Positions 1 through 8,047 are shown, counted from the stretch's first letter. The stretch is DNA of 14,328 nucleotides from Gammaproteobacteria bacterium (GCA_030431185.1 JAUIJO010000055.1:1-14328), one strand, 5' to 3'. Program-made: numbers and translations. The notes: generated by a model not told the origin, from the sequence alone.

Positions 1-1
1 C

Positions 2-1735
2 GCCGCGGGCGTGGTGCTGGGACCGTTCGGGCTGAAGGCGGTGACGGATACCGAACGGGTGCTGGCGGCGTCGGAGATCGGCGTGGTGATGATGCTGTTC
101 GTGATCGGACTGGAGCTTTCGCTGCCGCGCCTGAAGGTCATGCGCAAGCCGGTGTTCGGCGTCGGCGGCCTGCAGGTCCTGCTGTGCGGGCTGGCATTGG
201 CGGGGCTGGCGGCGCTGGGTGGGCTGGGGCTGGAAGCGGCGTTCGTGGTCGGCTTCGGCCTCGCGCTGTCATCCACGGCCGTCGGCCTGCAGTTGCTGGC
301 CGAGCGCAAGTCACTCACCGCCCCGCATGGCCGGCTGGCCTTCGCGATCCTGCTCTTCCAGGACATCGCCGCGATCCCGTTGCTCGCGGCGATCCCACTG
401 CTGGGCAGCGCCAGCGCGGCGGCCGCGGAAGGCAACGCGGCATGGCTCGCGGTGGCCAAGGCCGCCGGCGCGATCGCCCTGCTGGTGATCGGGGGCCGCC
501 TGCTGCTGCGCCAGGTCTTCCGCATCGTCGCGCGCTCGGAGATGCCCGAGGTGTTCACCGGCGCCGCGCTGCTGACGGTGCTGGGGTCGGCCTGGCTGAT
601 GCAGCATGCCGGCCTGTCCGCAGGCCTGGGCGCCTTCATCGCCGGCGTGCTGCTGGCCGACTCCGAATTCCGCCACGAGCTCGAGTCGCAGATCGAGCCC
701 TTCAAGGGCCTGCTGCTGGGCCTGTTCTTCATGGCCGTGGGCATGAGCATCGACCTCGATCGCGTTCTGGCCGAACCGGCCTTCATCGCCGGACTGGTCG
801 CCGTGCTGATGCTGGTCAAGTTCGCCCTGGTCTACCTGCTCGGCCTGCGGCCCGGCGGCCTCGACCGGCGCGAGACCCTGCAATTGGCCGCGGTGCTGGC
901 GCTGGGCGGGGAGTTCGCCTTCGTGGTGTTCGCCGAAGCCGTGCGCGCCGGCCTGCTCGACCTGGTCGCGCGCGATCGCCTGGTGGCGGCGGTCGGCGTG
1001 TCGATGGCCCTCACCCCGCTGCTGCTGATCGTGGTCTCGCGCCTGCTGGCGCGTGCTCCCCGGGCGGCACCCGAGCGCGAGGCCGACCCGATGCCCGACG
1101 ATGGCCATCCGCAGGTGCTGATCGCCGGCTTCGGCCGCTTCGGGCAGATCGTCGCGCGCCTGCTGGCACTGCACCAGACGCCCTTCATCGTCATCGAACA
1201 CGACGTCGAGCAGCTCGAGTTCTCGCGCCGCTTCGGCAACACCATCTACTACGGCGATCCCGCGCGCCCCGACCTGCTGCGCTCGGCCGGCGCGGCGCAC
1301 GTGCGCGTGTTCGTGGTGGCGATCGACGACCCGGCGGAGAGCCTGCGGGTGACGCGTGCGATCCGCCACCTGTATCCCGGGGCCCGCGTGTTCGTGCAGG
1401 CACGCGACCGGCGCGTGTCCTGGGAACTCATGGACGTCGGCGCCGAGCCGATCCGCGAGCTGCTGTATTCCAGCCTGCACACGGGCAAGGTGGTCCTACA
1501 GGCACTCGGCGTGCCGGAGGAAACCGCGCGCATGATCACCGCGCGTTTCGCCGACCACGACGCGCGCCTGCTGGAAGCCCAGCATCCGATCCGCGACGAC
1601 GAGGACGCCCTGGTGCAGACCGTGCAGGACGCCCGTCGCGAGCTCGAGGAGCTGCTCCGCGCCGATGCGGGCGAAGGCGTGCTGGCGCGAAGCCTCGACA
1701 GCCGGCGGGACGCCCCTGCACCCGACGTGGATTGA
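2..1735 (+). CDS. KefB/KefC-type glutathione-regulated K+/H+ antiporter (CPA2 family), 5' end outside window
   Basis: This is an inner-membrane monovalent cation:proton antiporter of the CPA2 family, most like KefC/KefB, which release K+ and acidify the cytoplasm during electrophile stress. About 577 residues are visible and the reading frame is open to the left edge, so the first transmembrane helices are missing. Seen: many hydrophobic helices over visible residues 1-350, a FVIGLELSLPRLK segment, and the Kef hallmark HELESQIEPFKG followed by GLFFMAVGMSIDL (from visible residue 225). After this comes a TrkA-N/RCK Rossmann domain starting at VLIAGFGRFGQ (GxGxxG at 376-381). A charged helical tail ends the protein. 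In E. coli KefC the residue matching Q230 is, from memory, the regulatory Asp264. No KefF/KefG partner is visible. It converges on the ankyrin gene across a 78-base gap. Family assignment is firm; KefB versus KefC is not resolved. Confidence 0.93.
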   Translation, partial: AAGVVLGPFGLKAVTDTERVLAASEIGVVMMLFVIGLELSLPRLKVMRKPVFGVGGLQVLLCGLALAGLAALGGLGLEAAFVVGFGLALSSTAVGLQLLAERKSLTAPHGRLAFAILLFQDIAAIPLLAAIPLLGSASAAAAEGNAAWLAVAKAAGAIALLVIGGRLLLRQVFRIVARSEMPEVFTGAALLTVLGSAWLMQHAGLSAGLGAFIAGVLLADSEFRHELESQIEPFKGLLLGLFFMAVGMSIDLDRVLAEPAFIAGLVAVLMLVKFALVYLLGLRPGGLDRRETLQLAAVLALGGEFAFVVFAEAVRAGLLDLVARDRLVAAVGVSMALTPLLLIVVSRLLARAPRAAPEREADPMPDDGHPQVLIAGFGRFGQIVARLLALHQTPFIVIEHDVEQLEFSRRFGNTIYYGDPARPDLLRSAGAAHVRVFVVAIDDPAESLRVTRAIRHLYPGARVFVQARDRRVSWELMDVGAEPIRELLYSSLHTGKVVLQALGVPEETARMITARFADHDARLLEAQHPIRDDEDALVQTVQDARRELEELLRADAGEGVLARSLDSRRDAPAPDVD

Positions 1736-1813
1736 CGGGACCAACGTTCCGGACGCGCCCGACGCAGCGCAAGCACGATCGGTCGCGCCGCCGCGGGCGG
1801 CAAGGGCGCCGCC

Positions 1814-4800
1814 TCAGGACTTGTCGCGCAGGAAGCGGGCCATCGACACATTCTGGTTGGCGGTTGGCGGCGCGAATTCCGCCGCGATGTCGACGAAGCC
1901 GCGCATCACCGCGATCTCGCGCGGCGTGCGGTTGAGGCTGTCGCGCGCATCCGGGTCGGCGCCGGCGCGCAACAGCCAGCGCACCACTTCGAGCAGGCCG
2001 TGCAGCGCCGCCAGGTGCAGGGGCCCGAACCCGCGCGGGTCGGCGACATCCAGGCGCGCCTCGTGGTCGAGCAGCAGTTCCAGGCCGGCGATGAGGCTGT
2101 CCTCGTCGGCGACGGTGCCGGGCTCGGCACGCGCGCCGAGCAGCAACAGCAGCGGCGGCGTACCGGCGGCTTCGACATTGCTGTCGGCATCCCCGGCGGT
2201 CAGCAACAAGGTATCGAACAAGGCCACGAGGCGGCTGCGTTCGCGCGCGGTGAAGCCGTACATCGCCGCGCAGTGGATCGCCATGCGGCCCTGGCTGTCG
2301 AGTGCATGGGCGTCCGCACCGGCCGCGAGCAGGCGTGCGGCCATGTCGGGCAGGCCGAGAGCGCAGGCGACCATCAGGACGGTGAGGTCGCCGGGCAGGC
2401 GTTGCTCCAGCGAAGCGCCGGCCTCGATCAGCCGGTCGACGATATCGGCATGGCGCATGCTCACCGCCGCCGACAAGGGCGTGGCGCCCGAGTTGGCCGC
2501 GCATTGGGGGTCCGCGCCGCGGACCAGCAGCAGGTCGATCAGTGCGCCGTGGCCACCGCCGGCCGCACGCAACAATGCCGTGCAGCCCTGGTTGTCGACC
2601 GCATCGACCGACAGGCCCAGGTCGAGCAGGCGGCGCACGGCGTCGGCGTCGCCGACGATCGCCGCGGCCGGCACGTCGCTGTCGCGCAGCGGACGTCGCG
2701 GCAGCGACCAGCCACGCCAGTCCAGCCAGTCGGCCAGGTCCCGGCGCCCCGAGGACAAGGCCACGCCGAGGGGCGTCTGGCCGTCGGCGGCCAGCAGGTC
2801 GGGCGCGGCGCCATGGGCCACCAGCACGCGCAGCATCGGTGCCCGGCCGAGCGCCGCGGCCAGGTGCAGCGGGCTCATCCCGTGCGAGTCGCGGACGTTG
2901 AGGTCGACGCCGATCCCGCACAGCTCGCGCAACAGCCGCGCCCAGCCCAGCCTCACCGCCAGGGTGGCCGCGGGGTCGCCTTCGCGGGAAGGACCGAACG
3001 GGTCGGCGCCACGCGCCAGCAACTCCAGCGCGAATGCCTCGTGCTCGATGCCACCTGCGCCCTGGCGGACGCAGGCGGTCAGGTAGCGCGCCAGGCCGCC
3101 GCGGCCCGCCGGGGACACGGCCTGGCGGAGCAGGGCTTCGATGCGGGGACGCGCGGACACGCCTTCGGACAACCAGGCGAACAGGACGGTGTCGCCATCC
3201 GCGTCGCGCTGGCCGGTGTCGGCACCCTGGCGGCACAGCCACTCGACCTGATCGCCGGTGGGCACCGGGTCGTCGCCTTGCAGGAAGCGCCCCAGTCCGG
3301 AGGGCGGAAGCAGGCGCGCGATCGCGGCCGCGCTCCGCTCGCGCCCCTCGTGGAGGGCCTCGCGCAGCAGATCGGCCGGCGCGCGGTCGGGGATCGCGGC
3401 GGTGGGTTCCGCCTCGTCGTCCTCGTCGTCGCTCAGACGGTCGGGCAGGTCGTAGCCGGCATCCAGCGCCGCGACCAGGGCCCAGCGGCCGGATTCGGCG
3501 GCACGGTCGAGGGCCCGCTTGCCGTCGCCATCGCGATGCTCGGGATCGACCCCGAGCGCCAACAGGCGCTGGACCATCGCGGGCGAAGTGGATTCGGCCA
3601 TGCATGCCAGGTGCAGGGCGGTATGCCCTTCGGCGTCGAGGGCGGTCGCTTCCTCGGCCCCGTCGCGCGGGAGGTGGGCGAGCAACTGCTCGAGGATCCC
3701 GGGACGCCCCGCGCGGCAGGCTTCCAGCACGCCGTTGCGCCCGTGGGCGTCGACCAGGCCGGGGTCGGCATCGGCCGCCAGCAAGGTGGCGATGATCTCG
3801 GCATGCCCGGCCCAGACCGCTTCGTGCAATGCACTGCGGCCGCCGGGACCCTGGGCGTTGACGCGGGCCTTCTGCTTGAGCAGCAACTGGACGCCCGCCA
3901 CGTCGTCGTCCTCGCCGCCGGCCGCGGCCAACAGGGCCGGTTGACCGCCGGGCGGATGCGGTTGCGCGCCGCGCTCCAGCAGGAAGCGCGCCAAGCGCCA
4001 GTTGCCGCTCGCGCAGGCGACGCCGAGCGGCGACTGGGCGTCGCCGTTGAGCACGTCCAGCTCGGCCGCCGCGTCGCGCAGCAGGGCGGCCACGCCGGGG
4101 TCGGAACTGCGCGCGGCATGGTGCAGCGGCGTGTTGCCGTCGGCGTCGGCCAGGCGCGGATCGGCGCCGTTCGCCAGCAGGGTCATGACGGCATCCGGCC
4201 GTCCATGCCAGCTGTCGCGCGTGGCCGCGACCAGGGGTGTCATCCCGCCTGCGGTGGCGTTGAGGTCGACGCCCTCGGCGATGAGCTGGCGGAGCAGCCG
4301 CAGGTCGGGCAGCACCGCGGCCAGGGCCGCGAGGCTGCGACGGTCGCGTTCGTCCGCCGGCGGCGGCGCGTGCGGGTCGGCACCGGCCGCGATCAGTTCC
4401 AGCGCGCGCTCGACGCGCCCGCCACGGGCGGCCGCGTGGAGCGCCGGCTCGAGGGGCTCGCCCGGCGTCGCGGCCACCGGTTCCTCGACGGCCTCGTCGG
4501 GGTCGCCGCCGCCGACCACCAGCACCGGGTCGGCCTCGTCGACGGCCTGCAGCCAGGCGTGCAGGGCCGGCGACGCGATCGCGACGGCGACCGCCAGCGA
4601 CCAGCGCACCGCCGCGGGCAACAGGCCCGGCCAGGCCATCAATACGACCAGCCCCAGCAATCCGAGCACCACCGTCGCGACGACGAGGCCCCGCCAGGCA
4701 CCGGCTTCGACGTCGGCCAGCGCGTGCCAGGCCTGCGGCAAGGGGCCGCCACGACGTTCGACCGATTGCCACATCGGCCACAGGCGCCAGAGGCCGACCA

Positions 4801-5188
4801 GGACCCCAGCGAGCACCACGCTCACGCCGAGGGCCGCCGCCAGGGAACCGCTCGCGACCAGCGCGGACAGCGGCCACGCGAGCAGCAGCGCCAGGGCCAG
4901 GCCGCCGCCGCCCCACAGGGCGAGCAGTGCAAGTCCGTCGCGCCGGGGGTCGATGCCGCGCGGCGCATCCAGCCGGCGGCTGTCGGGGCGGCGCTTGCGC
5001 CACAGGCGCGCGGCCATGGCGAAGGCCGGCTGCGCCAGCACGCCGGCCACGGCCGCGAGCACGCCACCGAAGCCCGCCAGCAACGCGAGCACCAGCCCTC
5101 CCAGTCCGCACGCCGCCAGCAGTCGGCCATCGTCGCGCAGGGCCTTCGGGATGGCAGCGGGGGGGGCGGAGCGTCCGGACTCAGGCAT
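1814..5188 (-). CDS. large membrane-anchored ankyrin-repeat protein (1124 aa)
   Basis: The N-terminal region has about five hydrophobic segments (roughly residues 24-52, 85-112, 113-137, 165-187 and 191-214). An acidic/Pro linker follows, then an ankyrin domain from about residue 247 to 1105. Recurrent ankyrin signatures are visible, such as GNTPLHHAA (351-359), GHTALHLAC (521-529), GMSPLHLAAALG (770-781), GATPLSAAV (901-909) and GFGPLHLAALHG (1053-1064), often followed by LLxxGADP. I estimate about 20 units, some degenerate. A stretch around 581-720 with an acidic run (SDDEDDEAE, 586-594) fits the consensus poorly. Ankyrin repeats bind protein partners; here they would be tethered to the inner membrane, probably facing the cytoplasm (inference). 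The start is an ATG whose first 8 bases overlap the end of ycgL. Partner and function are unknown. Long open frames on the opposite strand over this gene are GC-driven shadows. Confidence 0.9.
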   Translation of the reverse strand: MPESGRSAPPAAIPKALRDDGRLLAACGLGGLVLALLAGFGGVLAAVAGVLAQPAFAMAARLWRKRRPDSRRLDAPRGIDPRRDGLALLALWGGGGLALALLLAWPLSALVASGSLAAALGVSVVLAGVLVGLWRLWPMWQSVERRGGPLPQAWHALADVEAGAWRGLVVATVVLGLLGLVVLMAWPGLLPAAVRWSLAVAVAIASPALHAWLQAVDEADPVLVVGGGDPDEAVEEPVAATPGEPLEPALHAAARGGRVERALELIAAGADPHAPPPADERDRRSLAALAAVLPDLRLLRQLIAEGVDLNATAGGMTPLVAATRDSWHGRPDAVMTLLANGADPRLADADGNTPLHHAARSSDPGVAALLRDAAAELDVLNGDAQSPLGVACASGNWRLARFLLERGAQPHPPGGQPALLAAAGGEDDDVAGVQLLLKQKARVNAQGPGGRSALHEAVWAGHAEIIATLLAADADPGLVDAHGRNGVLEACRAGRPGILEQLLAHLPRDGAEEATALDAEGHTALHLACMAESTSPAMVQRLLALGVDPEHRDGDGKRALDRAAESGRWALVAALDAGYDLPDRLSDDEDDEAEPTAAIPDRAPADLLREALHEGRERSAAAIARLLPPSGLGRFLQGDDPVPTGDQVEWLCRQGADTGQRDADGDTVLFAWLSEGVSARPRIEALLRQAVSPAGRGGLARYLTACVRQGAGGIEHEAFALELLARGADPFGPSREGDPAATLAVRLGWARLLRELCGIGVDLNVRDSHGMSPLHLAAALGRAPMLRVLVAHGAAPDLLAADGQTPLGVALSSGRRDLADWLDWRGWSLPRRPLRDSDVPAAAIVGDADAVRRLLDLGLSVDAVDNQGCTALLRAAGGGHGALIDLLLVRGADPQCAANSGATPLSAAVSMRHADIVDRLIEAGASLEQRLPGDLTVLMVACALGLPDMAARLLAAGADAHALDSQGRMAIHCAAMYGFTARERSRLVALFDTLLLTAGDADSNVEAAGTPPLLLLLGARAEPGTVADEDSLIAGLELLLDHEARLDVADPRGFGPLHLAALHGLLEVVRWLLRAGADPDARDSLNRTPREIAVMRGFVDIAAEFAPPTANQNVSMARFLRDKS

Positions 5189-5450
5189 CGGTGCCCCAGT
5201 CCTCGGTCATCGGGTCTGCCACGCTGGGCGGGAACTGCAGGTGGAAGCCCCGCGCTGCCAGGTTGCCGCGCACGACGGCCGGATCTTCCTGGGCCAGGCG
5301 CCGCTCCGGCGTCAATGCCACTTCGAGGACGAACTCCAGCCGGCCCAGCTGGGTGCGCAGGGGTTCGGGCAGGCGGGCGAAGTCGTCCCGGGCCGCCAGA
5401 TACAGGTAGGTATCGGCTTTGCGGGCGCTCTTGTAGACGTAGGCTTGCAT
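5181..5450 (-). CDS. ycgL: YcgL domain-containing protein (89 aa)
   Basis: This is a small cytoplasmic protein of the YcgL family, whose biochemical function is not established. Seen: an N-terminal MQAYVYKSARKADTYLYL strand pattern, then RDDFARLPEPL, then a GFHLQFPP segment near the C-terminus; these match the family core (YRSxKRxxTYLY, DDFxxVP, GYYLQLPPP in E. coli YcgL). The length, 89 residues, suits the family. I chose the ATG at 5450 because the family begins at this strand. An in-frame GTG 51 bases upstream (5501) lies next to a likely -10 element and would add unrelated residues. No strong Shine-Dalgarno sequence is visible. The stop codon lies inside the first 8 bases of the downstream ankyrin gene, so the two are almost certainly co-transcribed and probably translationally coupled. 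Confidence 0.9.
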   Translation of the reverse strand: MQAYVYKSARKADTYLYLAARDDFARLPEPLRTQLGRLEFVLEVALTPERRLAQEDPAVVRGNLAARGFHLQFPPSVADPMTEDWGTDA

Positions 5451-5501
5451 CGTTCGGGCGACGGCGGGCCGGGGGAACGGCCGTGGCGAGATGTTGTACA
5501 C

Positions 5502-5507
5502 AGCATA
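5502..5507 (-). promoter_or_regulatory. possible -10 element for the ycgL-ankyrin operon
   Basis: On the minus strand the sequence GGTTATGCTGTGTA is a locally AT-rich patch in very GC-rich DNA. TATGCT matches four of six sigma-70 -10 positions and would give a leader of about 45 bases to the ycgL ATG. No good -35 hexamer is visible at 16-18 bases, so this is tentative. Confidence 0.35.
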
Positions 5508-5537
5508 ACCGCCGACAGGCCCCGCGCGAACACGATC

Positions 5538-5597
5538 CGCGACGCCGGTCCCACCCGCGGCGACCGTGGACGGGCGGGGGTTCAGGCCGGCGTCGCG
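5538..5597 (-). repeat. 11-bp inverted repeat (38-base spacer) directly after cydB; possible terminator or mRNA-end stem-loop
   Basis: CGCGACGCCGG at 5538-5548 is perfectly complementary to CCGGCGTCGCG at 5587-5597. The right arm lies one base beyond the cydB stop codon, so the cydAB transcript would end in an 11-bp all-GC-rich stem. The 38-base spacer can itself form weaker internal pairings (for example the GTCC(C)AC and GTGGAC segments at 5548-5554 and 5566-5571). No U-tract follows on the minus strand, so it is not a classical intrinsic terminator. It may protect the 3' end, assist Rho-dependent termination, or only reduce read-through into ycgL. Confidence 0.5.
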
Positions 5598-5598
5598 C

Positions 5599-6612
5599 TC
5601 AGTGGTAACCGACGTCGGCGGCGATCTTGCCCTTGAACACGCTGTACGACCACCAGGTGTAGCCGAGGATCGCCGGCAGCAGGACCACCAGGCCCACGAG
5701 CACGAAGCCCTGCGAGGCCGGCGGCGAGGCCGCGTCCCAGATCGTCAGCGACGGCGGCACGATGTTCGGCCACATGCCCAGCACCAGGCCGGCGAAGCCC
5801 AGCACGAAGAAGCACAGCGTCAACAGGAAGGGCTTGGCGTCGCGGCCCTTTTCCATGACCGCGCGCCACAGCGCGAACGCATTGGCCAGTACCAGCACCG
5901 GTACCGGCGACAGCCACAGGAAGTTGGTGCCTTCGAACCAGCGCGCCATGATCCGCGAGTCCAGGAAGGGCAGCCAGGCGCTGACCAGCCCCATGAACAC
6001 CACCACCACCAGCACCAGCGGCCGGGCGAGCGTGCGCGCCACCTGTTGCAGCGGCCCTTCGGTCTTCAGGATCAGCCAGCAGGCGCCGAGCAGCGCATAC
6101 CCGAACACCACCGCCGCGCCGGTCAGCGTCGAGAACGGGCTGAACCAGTCGAACACGCCGCCGACGTACTTGCCGCCCTGCAGGGGCATGCCCTCGACCA
6201 GGGCGCCGAGGATGACGCCCTGCGCGAAGGCTGCGAGCAGCGAACCCAGCGAGAATGCCGCGCCCCACGCCGGCTTCGCGCGGCGCGCCTTGAAGCGGAA
6301 CTCGAAGGCGACGCCGCGGAACACCAGCGCGATCAGCATCATCAGCACCGGCAGGTACAGCGCCGACAACACGATCGCGTAGACCTTGGGGAAGGCCGCC
6401 AGGAGGCCCGCGCCGCCGAGGACCAGCCAGGTCTCGTTGCCGTCCCAGATCGGCGCGGCGGTGTTCATCATGTGGTCGAGCTGGCCCTCGTCCTCGGCGA
6501 AGGGCGCGAGGATGCCGAGCCCGAGCACGAAGCCGTCGAGCAGGACGTACATCAGCACGCCGAAGCCGATCACGCCGAACCAGACCACCGGCAGCACGGT
6601 TTCCATGTCCAT
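5599..6612 (-). CDS. cydB: cytochrome bd-type quinol oxidase subunit II (CydB/CioB)
   Basis: This is the second membrane subunit of the bd-type terminal oxidase that oxidises quinol and reduces O2 to water at the inner membrane. It has 337 residues. Seen: N-terminal helix VLPVVWFGVIGFGVLMYVLLDGF, the family hallmark WDGNETWLVLGGAGLLAAFP (WDGNETWL at 56-63), about eight hydrophobic helices, and a short C-terminus ending in WWSYSVFKGKIAADVGYH. The start is the ATG at 6612, whose first base is shared with the last base of the cydA stop (TGATG). The frame is also open further upstream inside cydA, but that extension has no family similarity. CydB binds no haem; it supports CydA. No CydX-like short hydrophobic ORF follows it. 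The partner CydA looks like the cyanide-insensitive (Cio) type, so cioB would be an equally good name. Confidence 0.96.
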   Translation of the reverse strand: MDMETVLPVVWFGVIGFGVLMYVLLDGFVLGLGILAPFAEDEGQLDHMMNTAAPIWDGNETWLVLGGAGLLAAFPKVYAIVLSALYLPVLMMLIALVFRGVAFEFRFKARRAKPAWGAAFSLGSLLAAFAQGVILGALVEGMPLQGGKYVGGVFDWFSPFSTLTGAAVVFGYALLGACWLILKTEGPLQQVARTLARPLVLVVVVFMGLVSAWLPFLDSRIMARWFEGTNFLWLSPVPVLVLANAFALWRAVMEKGRDAKPFLLTLCFFVLGFAGLVLGMWPNIVPPSLTIWDAASPPASQGFVLVGLVVLLPAILGYTWWSYSVFKGKIAADVGYH

Positions 6613-8033
6613 CACGCGCCCTCCGTCCTGCCGTCGTCGGCGTCCTCGATCGACTCGTCCGGCACCGACAGCGGTCGCATCGGGGTCTTCTCGCCGCCGT
6701 CCTGGGACAGCGGGGGTTCGTGCGGCACCGGCCCCTTGCGCAGCAGCTTCAGGATGTACCACGCGCCCGCGCCAAATACGATCGAATACGCGATGGCGTA
6801 CACGATCAGCGAAGTCATCACTGCAGCCGCCGCCACCGGGCTGACCGCGTCGGCGGTGCGCAGCAGGCCGTAGATCACGTAGGGTTGGCGCCCGATCTCG
6901 ACCACGTACCAGCCCGCCAGCAGGGCGATGAAGCCGGAGGGCAGCATCACCCGCCACCCCATCAGCAGCCAGCGGGTGTCGAACAAGCGCTTGCGCCACC
7001 ACGCCCACAGCGACGCGAGCACCAACAGCAGCATCGCCACGCCGATCCCGACCATGACGCGGAACGCATAGAACACCGGCTTCACCGGCGGCCGTTCGCT
7101 CGCCGGCACGGCGGTGAGGGGGTCGATCTCGCCGTCCCAGCTATGGGTCAGGATCAGGCTGCCAACACGCGGGATCGCGACTTCATAGTCGTTGCGCTCT
7201 TCTTCCTCGTTGGGCACCGCGAACAACACCAGTGGCACGCCCTCGCCCGGCTCGCCGGCCTCCCAGTGGGCCTCCATCGCGGCCAGCTTGACCGGCTGGT
7301 GTTCGCCGACGTTGAGCCCGTGGAGGTCGCCGACGAAGATCTGCACCGGCACCGTGATCGCCGCGAACAGGACCGCCATGCGCAGCATCCGCGTCGCCGC
7401 GTCCCGATGGACGCCGCGGTACAGGTACCCGGCGCTCACGCCGCCGATCACGAAGCAGGTGGTGATGAAGGCCGCCAGCACCATGTGCGCCAGGCGGTAC
7501 GGGAAGGAGGGATTGAAGATGATCGCGAACCAGTCCGCCGGGTGGAACACGCCATCGATGAGGGTGTAGCCCTGCGGCGTCTGCATCCAGCTGTTGGCCG
7601 AGATGATCCAGAACGTCGAGATCAGCGTGCCCAGCGCGACCATGCACGTGGCGAGGAAGTGCAGCTTTTCCGACACCCGCCCCCAACCGAACAACATCAC
7701 GCCCAGGAACGTCGCCTCGAGGAAGAAGGCGGTCAGCACCTCGTAGCTCAGCAGGGGTCCCAGGATGTTGCCGGCCTGCTCGCTGAGCACCGCCCAGTTC
7801 GTGCCGAACTGGAAGCTCATGACGATGCCCGAGACCACGCCCATGCCGAAGGAGACGGCGAAGACCTTGGTCCAGAAGAAATACAGGTCGCGCCAGACCG
7901 TGTCGCGCGTGCGCAGCCACTGGCCTTCGACGAAGGCCAGCCAGCTGGCCAGCCCGATCGTGAACGCGGGGAAGAGGATATGGAACGAAATGACGAATCC
8001 GAACTGGATCCGCGACAGCAGCAGGGCATCCAC
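6612..8033 (-). CDS. cydA: cytochrome bd-type quinol oxidase subunit I (CydA/CioA, short Q-loop)
   Basis: This is the haem-bearing subunit of the bd oxidase, 473 residues. Against remembered E. coli CydA numbering, the expected residues are present: H18 (H19), E98 and E106 (E99, E107), H183 (H186, haem b558), K249 and E254 in KLAAMEAHWE (quinol-binding K252, E257), R325 and M327 in FRVMVG (R391, M393), and E379 in VVEIGRQP (E445). The constant offset of 66 after the Q-loop shows a short Q-loop. This, with GLLRTADAVSP, is typical of the cyanide-insensitive Cio subgroup. The C-terminal tail (430-473) is charged and probably cytoplasmic. I chose GTG at 8033 because GGAGG lies exactly 8 bases upstream and families begin MDALLLSRIQF. 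A GTG at 8048 would overlap that Shine-Dalgarno sequence. Cyanide insensitivity itself is not shown by the sequence. Confidence 0.96.
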   Translation of the reverse strand: MDALLLSRIQFGFVISFHILFPAFTIGLASWLAFVEGQWLRTRDTVWRDLYFFWTKVFAVSFGMGVVSGIVMSFQFGTNWAVLSEQAGNILGPLLSYEVLTAFFLEATFLGVMLFGWGRVSEKLHFLATCMVALGTLISTFWIISANSWMQTPQGYTLIDGVFHPADWFAIIFNPSFPYRLAHMVLAAFITTCFVIGGVSAGYLYRGVHRDAATRMLRMAVLFAAITVPVQIFVGDLHGLNVGEHQPVKLAAMEAHWEAGEPGEGVPLVLFAVPNEEEERNDYEVAIPRVGSLILTHSWDGEIDPLTAVPASERPPVKPVFYAFRVMVGIGVAMLLLVLASLWAWWRKRLFDTRWLLMGWRVMLPSGFIALLAGWYVVEIGRQPYVIYGLLRTADAVSPVAAAAVMTSLIVYAIAYSIVFGAGAWYILKLLRKGPVPHEPPLSQDGGEKTPMRPLSVPDESIEDADDGRTEGA

Positions 8034-8041
8034 GCAACGCG

Positions 8042-8046
8042 CCTCC
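8042..8046 (-). promoter_or_regulatory. Shine-Dalgarno site deciding the cydA start
   Basis: GGAGG on the minus strand, 8 bases before GTG at 8033. It supports the downstream GTG over the in-frame GTG at 8048, which directly abuts this site. Confidence 0.75.
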
Positions 8047-8047
8047 A

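Noticed and set aside
1736..1813. Possible terminator between the antiporter and ankyrin genes (GCCGCC/GGCGGC at 1787-1801)
   Set aside because: The stem is only 6 bp with a 3-base loop and no T-tract on either side; such GC pairings are expected by chance here. Nothing else is visible in this 78-base gap.
5451..5501. N-terminal extension of YcgL to the GTG at 5501
   Set aside because: The extra residues (starting MYNISPRPFPRP) have no family similarity and the GTG would lie next to the proposed -10 element.
2000..5608. A very long open frame on the plus strand opposite the ankyrin and ycgL genes (about 1200 codons), and another of similar length on the minus strand over 1536-5111
   Set aside because: Both are low-complexity Arg/Gln/Ala/Gly-rich translations without any domain. 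They arise because GC-rich codons leave few stops in other frames. The ankyrin frame has clear repeat and membrane signatures.
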